Of a DNA stretch of 64,000 nucleotides, positions 49,901 through 60,841 are shown in pieces. A model generated the notes under the pieces. It saw only the letters and a list, made by a program, of their open reading frames with translations. It had not been told where the DNA came from and searched no databases. Within the stretch, counting starts at the first letter, position 1; every line of letters starts with the position of its first letter. This stretch comes from Opisthocomus hoazin (Eukaryota > Chordata > Aves > Opisthocomiformes > Opisthocomidae): positions 1,550,001-1,614,000 of the forward strand of contig NC_134440.1 in NCBI RefSeq assembly GCF_030867145.1. Direction: 5' to 3'. Position numbers and translations under genes: made by a program.

Positions 49901-50614
49901 AGAAAGTTTGACCAGTGTGGGGAGTTCTGTTTTTTTTTTTTCTTTTTTTTTTTTTTAGGGTGAATTTTAGGAGTGGTACCACCCTCAAACACTAGGCAGC
50001 TCTACAGCAAGAGTCTTGATACACCTTGCAATGGCCCCTGGGTTCAGGCCAGGCTGCAAAAAGCTGAGGGCTTTGGAGTCCATTTCAGTGAAAAGCCTGG
50101 ATGCAAATTCCAGGCTTTTGCACCTGCTGGCCCTGAATAAGTGTTCTGGCAGCTCCGCACACAGGTGGGGACAATTGCCAGGGTTGGAGAAAGAAGGGTA
50201 CAGAACTGTAGCTTGGAGAAGAGTTGAGGTTCTCTGCTGAGCACAAGAGGAGAGAAATGAATCCACAGTGCTTTCCTACTGAGGGCCAGCATGTGCCTCT
50301 GCAGAGGCATCTGTCATTCTAGCCATGACTTCAGCCTGGGAGCCAGGTGGGTGCTCATACCTGAACAGTGAACAGTACTCTCAGTTCCTATTTCTGCTTC
50401 CTAGGATTGGGACCCCTCTTCTTTCTCTGATAATCCACCCCCTTTTCCCTAACCTTTCCTGCAGAGATATCGGCACTGAAACCTGCTGCAAGTATTTCCT
50501 GTTGCAGAGGCCTAGAGTCAGCCCTCTACCTTTTTGGGTAAAATCAAGCATAACAGATCTGTGTAGTATTTGAGCCAGTGCTCTGGGAGGTGAGCTGTGT
50601 GAGCTAGTATGTGG
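46914..50614. other. AT-richer intergenic DNA
   Basis: No supported gene. Several poly-T tracts (for example near 49930-49958) and short ORFs only. Confidence 0.45.
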
Positions 50615-51353
50615 GGCAGTGGGGAGAGGGAGGAAGTACAGGCTTGGGGTGGACCTGCTGGAGAGCAGCTCTGTGGAGAGGGACCTGGGTGTCCTGGTGG
50701 ACGACAGGTTAACCATGAGCCAGCAGTGTGCCCTGGCTGCCAAGAAAGCCAATGGGATCCTGGGGTGCATCAAGAAGAGTGTGGCCAGCAGGACGAGGGA
50801 GGTTCTCCTTCCCCTCTACACTGCCCTGGTGAGGCCTCATCTGGAGTACTGTGTCCAGTTCTGGGCTCCCCAGTTCAAGAAAGATGAAGAGCTACTGGAG
50901 AGAGTCCAGCGGAGGGCTACAAGGATGGTGAGGGGACTGGAGCATCTCCCCTACGAGGTAGAGGTTGAGGGAACTGGGCTTGTTCAGCCTGAAGAAGAGA
51001 AGGCTGCGAGGGGACCTTATAAATGCCTACAAATATCTGCAGGGTGGGTGTCAGGAGGATGGGGCCAAGCTCTTTTCAGTGGTGCCCAGTGACAGGACAA
51101 GGGGCAATGGGCACAAATTGAGGCACAGGAAGTTCCGTCTGAACATGAGGAAGAACTTCTTCCCTCTGAGGGTGACGGAGCCCTGGCCCAGGCTGCCCAG
51201 GGAGGTTGTGGAGTCTCCTTCTCTGGAGATATTCACGACCCGCCTGGACAAGGTCCTGTGCAGCCTGCTGTGGGTGACCCTGCTTCAGCAGGGGGGTTGG
51301 ACTAGATGACCCACAGAGGTCCCTTCCAACCCCTACTATGCTGTGATTCTGTG
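50615..51353 (+). mobile_element. CR1 LINE, ~740-base 3' copy
   Basis: The longest CR1 here. It retains the end of ORF2 downstream of the reverse transcriptase core: [42 protein letters not shown] and [11 protein letters not shown]. The frame changes near 50960, then continues [14 protein letters not shown] to [11 protein letters not shown], followed by the 3' UTR and ATTCTGTG tail. It is 5'-truncated and non-autonomous. Confidence 0.95.
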
Positions 51354-52911
51354 AAAGAGGATGGGGCTTGGGGAGCAGGCAAGAGGGCAGTGTGCTGAAC
51401 TGGGCTGCTGTGTGGGAGCGTGGAGCTGTTGTTGCATTGGGTATGTGTGCTGAATAGCAGGGTCTCCTCCTCCACTCACTGCCTCCATCTGTCTGCAGGA
51501 TCCAGGGCAATAGTAGTGGGAGATGGCAGAAAGCTCCTAGCAGAGAGACTAAGCAAGGGCAAGAGAGGGCAGGTCCTACCTGCACCGCAGTGCTTTGTAA
51601 AGCCTCAGGCCTGGCATGCTCAGCAGAGCTGAGTACCTGGCTTTGCCAAAGCTCTCTCTGCAAACAATCCAGCGAACACCCCCCCTCACTCCTCCCAGCA
51701 CTAAGGTGCAGAAGTCCATTCATCCTCAGGGACACTGGGGCAGGATGACAGGCTAAAATGTATGGCATGACGACAAGAGCTGTGTATGCTGCTGAGGAAA
51801 TGCCCTGTGGGATATGTGGGCGATGCGTGGCTGTGGGCGGCACAGCTGGGTTGGGCTGCATCCCTGCAGCTGCACTGCCGAGGGCAGCTGCTCCTTGTGG
51901 AGTCTGAGCTTTGAGTGTGCTGTGGCTCAGCATCACCCTGGCATGACAGCGATGGAGCAGAGAGATGAGACAGCCTGGGCCACCAGGACTGTGCTGCTCA
52001 GAGCACTGACATCCCCCGCTGCCTCACGCCGTCTGTCGGAACTGGAGAAGCTAGTGGGAGAGCAATCGACATCCTCATATCAGGAGTCAGATGTGACCCT
52101 GGTAGCAATAATGGCTGCTTCGACGTGGATGTATGACCAGCTTCTGACTGTCTGGCACAGTCTTAATAGGACCTAGCTGGAAATGCCTCTGCCAAGCCAC
52201 AGTCAGGAGGGAGCTGAGCTTCTCAACAGGGGCCTTTGCCCACAGGGGCCTGAGGCAGAGACCCCTGGCTAGAGTTGTAGATGTGGGGCCACGTATCGCT
52301 CCCCATTGCAGCTAAGCCCCCTCCAGGACCCGTGCGTGTGGCTGTGCTCACTCCACTTTGGGGGAGGGTTGTGTTAGAGACTTTTCTGCTTTAAAGATTT
52401 TCTTTTCCTCCAGACCCTGGTGCTGAAACACTCAGAAAAAGGGGCCAAACACTGATTTGATACGGATGTGGAAGGGCACTCTGCCTTGTCTTTTGTTAGC
52501 AGTACAAGAGCAAGCTCTTATTTTGGAAGAAGCTCTAATGCCTAATTTCCTGACAGCTGATGACAATTTGTCCTTCTGAGATAAGTACCAGGTCCTACAA
52601 ATAATACCTCCTGCCCCTGCTGAGCACACAAGGCCTATTCGTGGGTGCTTAGAGCTCTCCCCCTTCCTCCCAGGGCCTCAACGTTTCCAGAACTTAGGCC
52701 CTCAAAATGTGCCTCTTCTTTTGCCTGAAAAGGACAGGCGTTGTGTCTCCTCCTCGGCCCTCAGGATGCAGCCAAAGCTGCCTTGCCTCCTCGTCCACGC
52801 CTGCAAGCGCTTCCCCGGCTCTCCTCGCCGAGCCGGGCCTCCCTCGGCGCCCCCCGTGCCTGCGCCCCTCTTCTGGGGGCCCCGCCTCGGCCCCGCGCAG
52901 CCGCCGGCGGG
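51354..52911. other. CELF5 upstream region
   Basis: No gene seen. GC content rises sharply from about 52750 into the CELF5 CpG island (about 52750-53700). Confidence 0.5.
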
Positions 52912-52970
52912 CCCGCAGGGGGCGCTGCGGCGCGGCTCTTTGTGGCGGCGGCGGCGGCGCCGGCGGCGGG
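52912..52970 (+). promoter_or_regulatory. CTCF-like site and GGC repeat in the CELF5 5' region
   Basis: CCCGCAGGGGGCGCTGCGG at 52912-52930 closely fits the CTCF core. A GGC triplet run follows (about 52943-52967), likely in the 5' UTR, some 55-80 bases before the start codon. Confidence 0.45.
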
Positions 52971-53020
52971 GCCGTTCCCGGGCGTGCTGCCTCCCCCGCC
53001 CGCAGCGCCGGGCGCGGGGC

Positions 53021-56000
53021 ATGGCCAGACTCACCGCGGGCGAGGCGAGGAGGCAGCCGCCGCCGCTCCCGCCAGCGCCGCAGCCGCCGCGCCGAGCCTC
53101 CCCCATGAGCAGCAGCAGCGGCGGCGGCGCGGAGCCCCCCGCGCAGCCCGACAGCATGAAGGACCTGGATGCCATCAAGCTCTTCGTGGGGCAGATCCCG
53201 CGCAATCTGGAGGAGAAGGACCTCAAGCCGCTCTTCGAGCAGTTCGGCAAGATCTACGAGCTCACCGTGCTCAAGGACCGCTACACCGGCATGCACAAGG
53301 GTGAGCCTGGCCCCGCGCCGCCCGGGGCGCGCACAAAGGGCGGCGCGTCCCTCCGGCCCCCGCCCGCCCTCGGGTCGGTCCACGCGCGAGGCACCGCGAC
53401 GTGCGGCCGCCGCCGCCTCCCCGGCGGGAGCTCGCGCCCCTTGATCCGCTGCCCGGGAGGGGGTCTCCATCCCCGACACCCGCGGGCGGGCGGGCGGCGG
53501 CACCGCGGCCCTGGGGGGGGGGGGGGGGTCGGTCTCTGCGCCGGCGCCCCGCGGAGCCCGGCCGTGCCCGTGCAGCCCTGCTGCCCCGGTGCCAGCACCC
53601 CGCCGGTAGCCCGGGGCCTGGCGCCGGTGTGTGGGGTGTTGTGACAAAGGTGCCGATGTGCAGAGCGGGGGCCGACTGAGGCTGCTGCGGGTCGCGGCAG
53701 CTGGGGCTGAAACGGGAGCCCTCGGTGGGCGGCCAGCTGTCATCCCGGTGGTCTCAGACCTCCTCCCAGGCAGGGCTACGGTTTTAAAATCCGCGTGACA
53801 AAGAACATCGGCCGCGGGTCTGCTGTTGCCAGTGGCGTTTGCGGTAGATGAGGGGCCTTCTTGATGAGAGATTGGGATAAATGAGGGGTCTTTCTTCGCT
53901 GAAAGACCTTTAGCGGGTGCTAAAAAGTTTGAGGAGCCTTGTTTAGCTGCACTTATTGTTGTATCTGAAAGCTGTATTTTGAAAAGCTGTCGCGTTCAGT
54001 ATGTCGACTCCCTTCTGGGGAGCAGTTCTAGCCCACCCCCAGCAGGTGTTCGGGATCTGGTGATCGCCGCAGCTCCAGCCATGAACGGGAATTGGCGGAG
54101 CCCGTTTGCGGTGCGATCCGAGCGAGTGATCGCAGCACCGCTCCCTGGCACGGGTAGAGCAAGCCTGCAGGGAACCTACAGTAAGTGCCTTGAAAGCTGT
54201 CGGTGCTCAGCCTGGGCCTCCGTACCCTACAACCGTTTGTGATGAGGTCATTTTTTGGCGCACGCTGGAGGGAGTGTGAGTTGTATTTGGTCCTCGTGCC
54301 TCTGGTTTTGGATTTAGGAGGAAAGGTTGAGAAAACTGCAAGTGCCACGGCAACTCAAACTGTTCTAGACTGAACAGAGAAGGAAAGGGGCAAAGGAAAA
54401 ATAAACTTATTTTCCAACAAAAGGCCAAATCTAACCCCAACACAAACGGAAAACACTTCCTTATTGAAGTCTATGGGAACTGGGCTGGCTTGAATTTAGC
54501 TGAAGAAGTATATCTGGTTGGGACTTCAGAACCAAAATGCCATGTGCTTGTGTGTCTATGTGTGCAACGGACTGAGTCCACACCTGCTACCATCTGACAG
54601 TGAGTTGCCAGGTTTCAAACCCAATGAGGAGGAGAATGGGCCCGAGGCAAGAGGCAATTGCACATTTCATTTCAGTTGACATATTAAATATAGACTGTGT
54701 GGTCTGAGGTCAGGTTCCAGGCAGGAGACAGATTCTAGGGATCTGCCACTTAGATACGGAAATTGGAGGAGGCAGCACTGGTATTAGTCAGATCTGTGTG
54801 ACATTAACTTGCTGCTAAATGCAGGATTCCTGCAGCAAAATAAATATATTCCTTTGATTTTGACATTTTTGAGCGGATGCAGGTATTGGTCAGGGGTTGT
54901 TGGTGCTCTGTTCTGTCAAGAAAAGGCTGTTGGGATGTGTAGGTTCTTCTGGTGGCTATTATACAGTCATTTCCACACACCTTCAGTTTGCTCTGCGTCC
55001 CCGTGTCCTGTCCTTCCCCCCTGTTTAGTACAAAGTAAAAGGTTGGGATTCCTTTCCTGGTGGCAAGGGTTTCCATGCAGAACCTCAACCTCGTTTGGGA
55101 ATAGGCAATAAACCTCTCTAGAGAAGTCGTTCCTCCACAAGGATGTGGGGGGGTTAGCATGCAGCGAAGAAATTAGACTGACGATCCAGCCAAGTCTGAC
55201 CCCAGCCTTGCCCTCCCATCTTTTCAGGTCTGGCTGCATTGGCTTAGGCTTCATGCAGGAAGGCCAACCTGGTGAGGAGCTGCTGCTCCCGTTAACATCA
55301 GTAGGCCTGGAGGGTGCCAGACCTGACCCAGCAGCAGCCTGAAGCACCATCACAGGAGCTGGCCAGGGCTTCACAGCCTCTGAGCAGGGGAAGGCTTTGG
55401 CAAATCTGGATAACTACGCACTCATTCCTGTGCCATGCAGAAGCCATAATCTTTCTGAGGCAGTTATAACAGCAGATTCAGTTTTCTCTCCCCATGTTCC
55501 CTAATTTGCAGCGAGATCCAATTGACAGCTCACATGTGGCTTCCATCTGCTTTTTCCCTTTCTTTCCCTAAATAGGGAGAAGCAGTTTTGTGAGAAGCAA
55601 GCATTGCTGGTAAAGCCCAGCAGCTCCTCTTGCAATCCCTTACAGCTTGCTACGGAGCTAAGCAGCTGCCTCTGCCCCCAGGGAGGAAGGAAGGGTGGAA
55701 AAGGCCTGCCAGGGGCAGGAGGATGTGAATTGGGCTGCAGGGTCTGGGAGCCCAAGAGCTAGCTAGGACTGTCCTGTACAGGTGCTGAGAACTGATCAGT
55801 TCATTGGAGGCAGAGTAGGTTCCTACAGGCCTGCTAGAAACATGAGCACTGTTATTAAGTGGTTTTGTTAGTGCCTGAATATTCATGTCCTAGCAACCTG
55901 ACTACTGGTAGCTGAGACTGTTCCAGCCTCCTAAAATTATTCATGAGGCAGTTTATTTATGTTAATCACAGATACATTTGCATGTTAATGGCAGCATTTG

Positions 56001-59000
56001 TCTTAAAGCTAATATTTTCATGGGAAGAGCAGGGAGGCATTTGAACAGGCTTTTGGAATGGGTCAGAGGAGGCTGAGCAGGGAGAATCAAGTGGAATTTT
56101 TTGGCCTTGTGTTCCAGGATTGGGTAGAAGGTAGTTTCTCCATGAGTGTCAACTGTGCTCCCCTGGATGGGTTTCCTAGCAGTGCCAGTGGTAGGGAAAG
56201 TGGAGAGATTCTGGAGTGTGAGATACAAAACTAAACTGCATGGGAATGGCAGGGACAGGAGCAGCTCTGTTGCAGGGTGTGTGGAGAAGCATACAGTGTG
56301 TAGACACATGGGTGGCTTTTCCAAAGGGCAAGGAGGCGATAACAACCTCAGCCTAACTTGCTTCACTGGCTTCTGAGTTTTGACTCAGCTTCTGCAGGCT
56401 TGTAGATAAGCTACCCGTTGACTCCATGCTTCCGCTGCTGAAGTATTTGATGTGATTTCTAATGATAAGCTGAATTTGGAGACCCCTCTCTTCTGCAGAC
56501 TGACAGCCTTTTCTTGCTCAAGGTTTTAAACTGCTGTATGGAGAAAGTGTAGGATCTAAAGGGACTGAAATCCCAGGGTCAATGTGTGGTTTGTAGGGAG
56601 GACCAGGCACTGCTGCAGTCTCTTGTAAGTGGAAGTAGGCTGGGTTCTGCTCGTAGGGAGCTGGTAATCCTCCTGGAGCCAGTGGGAGGAGGGTGGTGTC
56701 ACCCAACACTAAGGGGACATACAGGTTCTTTTAGGGATCCTTGGCAGAATGATGGTGGCACTGTGTCATAGTTAAAGCTTTATTTTCTTAACAGATTTTT
56801 ATGATAAGTACAGCACAGATTTTGTTATTAGAATGGCACAGGATTTCTACAAGCAGAATCACTATAGTACAATGTACATGTACTGTAAATTCTGTAATAC
56901 AGAATTTGTAACACAAAGTATGATGTCTAATCACCTGGACCCCCTGCAGATCGGGTCAGATTTTAATACGTGGTTTACTCTATCAATATAACAATCATAA
57001 TCTAGACTCAAAAATCACATAGAAGAAGACAAGTCACTCAGTCGTCGGAGGAAGCATATGATGGTGGGGTGTCCCTGGTCCCCGGGGGTCACGGCTCTCA
57101 CTGTCCAGCAGCAGCTCTGGTCCAAGTTCCCCTGTTTAGGACTTGTAATGGCTTGATTTTGTGGACAGTGCTCTGGGTGCTGTTATGCTTCCCTGTTCTG
57201 TGACTGGATCATCACCACCACCTGGCTGGCCTGGGGCCTTCAAGGCCAGCACTTTTTAACACCCTGAGCACTGTTTAACACCATGTCCCAACAGACTTAG
57301 ATGACTTGGTGTTCGAAGTGCCCAAAGGGGTGTAAGTCTGTCAACTTGAGCTTGCTGTCAATGAAAGCAGGAAATGTGGAAGTGAAAAAACCTGGTGAGA
57401 GTGATGGGCCCCTTTGCACCTCTGTGGACATCTTGCTGTTGAGTGGATCCCTGGGTAACTCTGTCAGGCTCAAAGTTTTAGGAGCATGAAGAACCCATGA
57501 AAGACATGGTCACAGAATGGAGACTCTTGCGAGCTGGGAAAATGTGGCTTTCCTTCAGCCTCGTAATTCTGTAAGCTTCAGGCACCTGGGCAAAGGCAGG
57601 GGACAAGGGGAAGTTGTGGAAAATACCTGGTGCTTCACTTACTTGCTGCATCCTAAGGAGCAGCTGAAGAGTTAGTTTGCAGGGGATAATGTCTCTTCAG
57701 GAAGGAAGATTCTTTTTACCAATTATCTGTTTACCTGATTAGGCTTAGAGAGTAGTGTTTCTGCAAAACCTCTTTCTGTATTTCTGACAAGGACTTTGCA
57801 GACAGAATAGAATTGACTCCTGCATCCTACCTCCAAAACATCTTCCTGTGGAGGACAGTAATTATGTTTTCCAAAGGACGTAGCTGACCTCTTTAGCTCC
57901 CTCCTTTCCACAGCCAGCACAGCCTCCCAGATTCTTGCCATTTGGGGAGCAGGAATGAGATGAAATGAATGAGCTGAATGTCCTGAAAGGTTAGAGACGC
58001 GGAGAGCTCAGGGGCAGAGCAGTGGACAGGGCTGTCCTGTGGCCGTAGGTTTGTTTGTCCCAGTCCAGCCCAAGACACAGCCTGTTGTTAGAGGCTGCCC
58101 GAGTGCTGTTTCATGCTTGAGTGAAGGGTGGGAGCTGCTTCCTGTTGAGCAAATATCTACATCCTTGAAAAGCAGAGCAGCAGCAAGGATTGCCCTGGGT
58201 GTGAAGCAGGAGGTTTAAGTGAGGCATCTTCAGGCTCCGTAGCTGCATGATGCTTCTGTCTCCAGATGCTGCTACCTCTTGGTACAGATACCTGAGCACC
58301 TAAGAGATGAACGCTATTTTAGGCAGCCTTTGATGTAGGGAAGAGAAGGACCGGAGGTTTCTAGGGAGGGGATTCATGGCACTTTTTTGGATTGGGGCTT
58401 TTTGGATGTAGGTGTTGCTGAGTTTTACAAATTCCTCATCTGGCATGATGACAGTACCTTGCAAAATAACTCTCTATCCCTGTGTGAGAAGTGTCTCTCT
58501 TTTATCCCCACTGAATGGTGCACCTTTGTCCAGTCCTCACTTTATCCTTGTTCTCCCATGGGCTGAGATTTTTGAGCCCGCCGATGTGCATTACCTCAGT
58601 TTTGATGTTCCAAAGCACTGGAATTGGGACTCGGGCACTGGGTTTGAGTGCTTAACTCAGCAGGTAGCTTCATGTAGACTTATTCCTCTCCTGTCCTTAG
58701 TTTTCTTAGGTTTGGTGGCTGATTTTCCTGAGGCAAGGATGCATGTGGACATGGTACCAATGCACTGAAGCTCTCAGTGGAATAAATTGATTATTCCCAA
58801 TCCTGACTTCAGAGTTTTGAGTGCTAAACCGGACTCTGATTATCTTAGAATGGGTCTTGTGTGACTTGCAAAATAGCAGACTGGAGCAGCAGGTGGAATC
58901 AGAGAAACATCTGTATTTGGGACTTTGGTAACTAGGCCTTCAGCTCTGTTAGAAATAGAGTTTGGGGTCTCTGGTTATACAGATGCTTTTAAGACTTTTC

Positions 59001-60841
59001 CTGATGCTTGACATCATAGCAGTCTGCGAGGGAAGAGGGAAAGCAAAGGGGTACTTCCCTCCCACAATAGAGCTAGCTGCCTTTGCCATGAGAAATGGTT
59101 ACCTGCATGCTTCCTGGCCTCACTGCATTTGTTAAATTATCCAGTGGTCCCATGTCTGGCCTTGGTGCAGCATTCTTGGTTCAAAACGTGGGAAATAAGG
59201 AACTTTACCTGTTAGGGATATCTAATACTTGTGTGCTGTTTATGGAGGGGTTTTTTCCATAGCAAGAGCTGCAAGGACAGATGTGACTTGCTTAGCTGCA
59301 GCAATGTATTGGAGTTGGAATGGAAGAACAGCATAATCTTGTTGCTGTAGGTTGGAGCTGTCCTGAGCAGCTGGCTTCCGCATGGCCTTAAAGTGTTGTG
59401 TACCATGGAGTCGCTCTGGGCCAAAGGGGATCCAGACAGCCCCTGTTCTGCATCCACCTTTGGATCCATTGAGAGCTGAAGCGGTTTTGGAGTACCCCAA
59501 GCCAGACACAGGAAGGTGGGGGCAAAAGAACAGACATCTCTGTTTGGGCCATAACAATGCATCTGCAGTCCCAGCACAATATAGACTTGGACATTTATCA
59601 ACAAGCTGACGGGACATGTCCTGCCTTTGCTTAGGATGTGAAATGCCACTGTGAATTGGAGGGAGATGAGTGATGGAATCAGATGCATTCTAGCGTTTGA
59701 GTCTATTCTCCAGTGCTTTGCCCATCCTTATCTGAAACAACTCAAATGACAGAGCTCCAGGCACTTCCCTGGGGAGATCATTCCACAGTCTAATAAATCT
59801 TTCTCTGCTAGGAAATGTTTCTTGATAACCAGCCAACTTTTTCCTTTGCTTAGTTTCATTTGATTATTCTTAGCATCAGAGCAACCAAAGATGATTCCTC
59901 TTCTTCCTGGTGGGGCTACAATTTGTCCCCTCCTCCCTTAGCTCCAGTGTCAGGCTAAGATGTTGAGTCAAATCTTGAGTAAGAATGTCAGGATCTGTCC
60001 TTTTCTGTGTGCTTTTCATCTTGCTTCTTCAGTTAGCCCTTGCAGAAGGCATTATGCTTTGCAGTTCTCTGTATTTCCCTTGTCATGCATATATATATTT
60101 GTAAGTGTTTGTGCACGTGGTATCCGTGTATGTATGGCACAGAAAGCCAGGCGTCTCCTTCTGTAGCTTCCCAGGATTCCATGAATCTAGGTCATGGAGC
60201 TTTCATATGAGCCTAAAATCCCAGGCTCTTTACCTCTTTCCTTGCCTGTTTTTTTTTTTTTTTTTTTTTTAATCGATAATCGTACTGGTCCTTGTATCCC
60301 CTCTGATCCTTGTGTTTTGGGGTGTTTTTCTCACAGGCAACGTTAGCTTGTGTTTTACTCTCCTGTTGTTTCTCACCTTGTTCAATACCTGTTTCAAACC
60401 TAGTTGATTCACTGGGACCCTTTTCCATGATGTCAACAGATCTTGGATGGGGCCTGCAAGTCCTTTAATGTCGTTTCATTGTCTTTCCCTAGAGTCTTTG
60501 ACACATCCAAATTCCGTAACATTTGCACCTTTAATTAGCAAGCCTCTCCCCCGCCATAAAAAAGTCAGGTCTTGCTCAAGGACCGTGCTAGGCACTTCCT
60601 CTGTACCTGAGCAGAAACATTGGGACAGAGGTCTACGGGAACTGGCCAGCATCTGTAGTTCTTGTACTTCAGTCGCCTGCTGTTGCCAAAGAGGAACGTT
60701 GTGTCAATGTGCATCTGCAATTGCATATCTAACTTGACACTTGCTGTATCCACTGCAGGTTGTGCGTTCCTCACATACTGTGCCAGAGACTCTGCCATCA
60801 AAGCCCAGACAGCACTGCATGAACAAAAGACTTTGCCAGGG
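53021..60841 (+). CDS. CELF5: CUGBP Elav-like family member 5, first two coding exons
   Basis: Exon 1 (53021-53300) and exon 2 (60759-60841, 83 bases, the usual CELF size) join in phase 1; the gene continues beyond the window. The start [12 protein letters not shown] parallels human CELF5 (MARLT-EARRQ), which separates it from CELF3, 4 and 6. A Pro/Ser/Gly-rich leader precedes RRM1: [20 protein letters not shown] (RNP2 is LFVGQI), [19 protein letters not shown], then RNP1 KGCAFLTYC. Intron 1 splits the Gly codon of RNP1. Exon 2 ends [20 protein letters not shown]5 binds UGU-rich RNA and regulates splicing, mostly in brain. I could not find exon 3 before 64000. Intron 1 is 7.5 kb and holds a G-run, an odd AT-rich module and an old LINE relic. 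Confidence 0.95.
53513..53528 (+). repeat. Poly-G run (16 G)
   Basis: Uninterrupted G16 within the CpG island at the 5' end of CELF5 intron 1. It may form a quadruplex and its length may be affected by sequencing error. Confidence 0.85.
56765..57120 (-). other. Antisense 3'-end-like AT-rich module in CELF5 intron 1
   Basis: Read on the minus strand, an AG (TAAACAG at about 57140) precedes about 30 open codons ending [13 protein letters not shown] and a stop at about 57035. Some 250 bases of AT-rich DNA follow, ending in AATAAA at 56784-56779. A near-perfect 21-base inverted repeat (arms AAATTCTGTA and TACAGAATTT, one base between) lies at 56887-56907. It could be the last exon of an antisense transcript, a conserved noncoding element, or chance. 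I recognise no protein. Confidence 0.2.
59695..59905 (-). mobile_element. Old CR1-type LINE relic (minus)
   Basis: The words CACTTCCCTGGGGAGATCATTC, ACAGTCTAATAAATC and TTAGTTTCATTTGATTATTC follow the order of the reversed CR1/L3 C-terminal and 3' region (TTCCATAGTCTAA ... AGGAAGTTTTTCCTGATA). It is much more diverged than the other CR1 copies, so the insertion is ancient. Confidence 0.5.

Noticed and set aside
51076-51936. 286-codon minus-strand ORF
   Set aside because: Its right-hand coding end is the reverse complement of the CR1 element and the rest has no support.
52694-53743. 349-codon minus-strand and 311-codon plus-strand ORFs around CELF5 exon 1
   Set aside because: GC-island shadows in other frames of the well-supported CELF5 first exon, or read-through into its intron.
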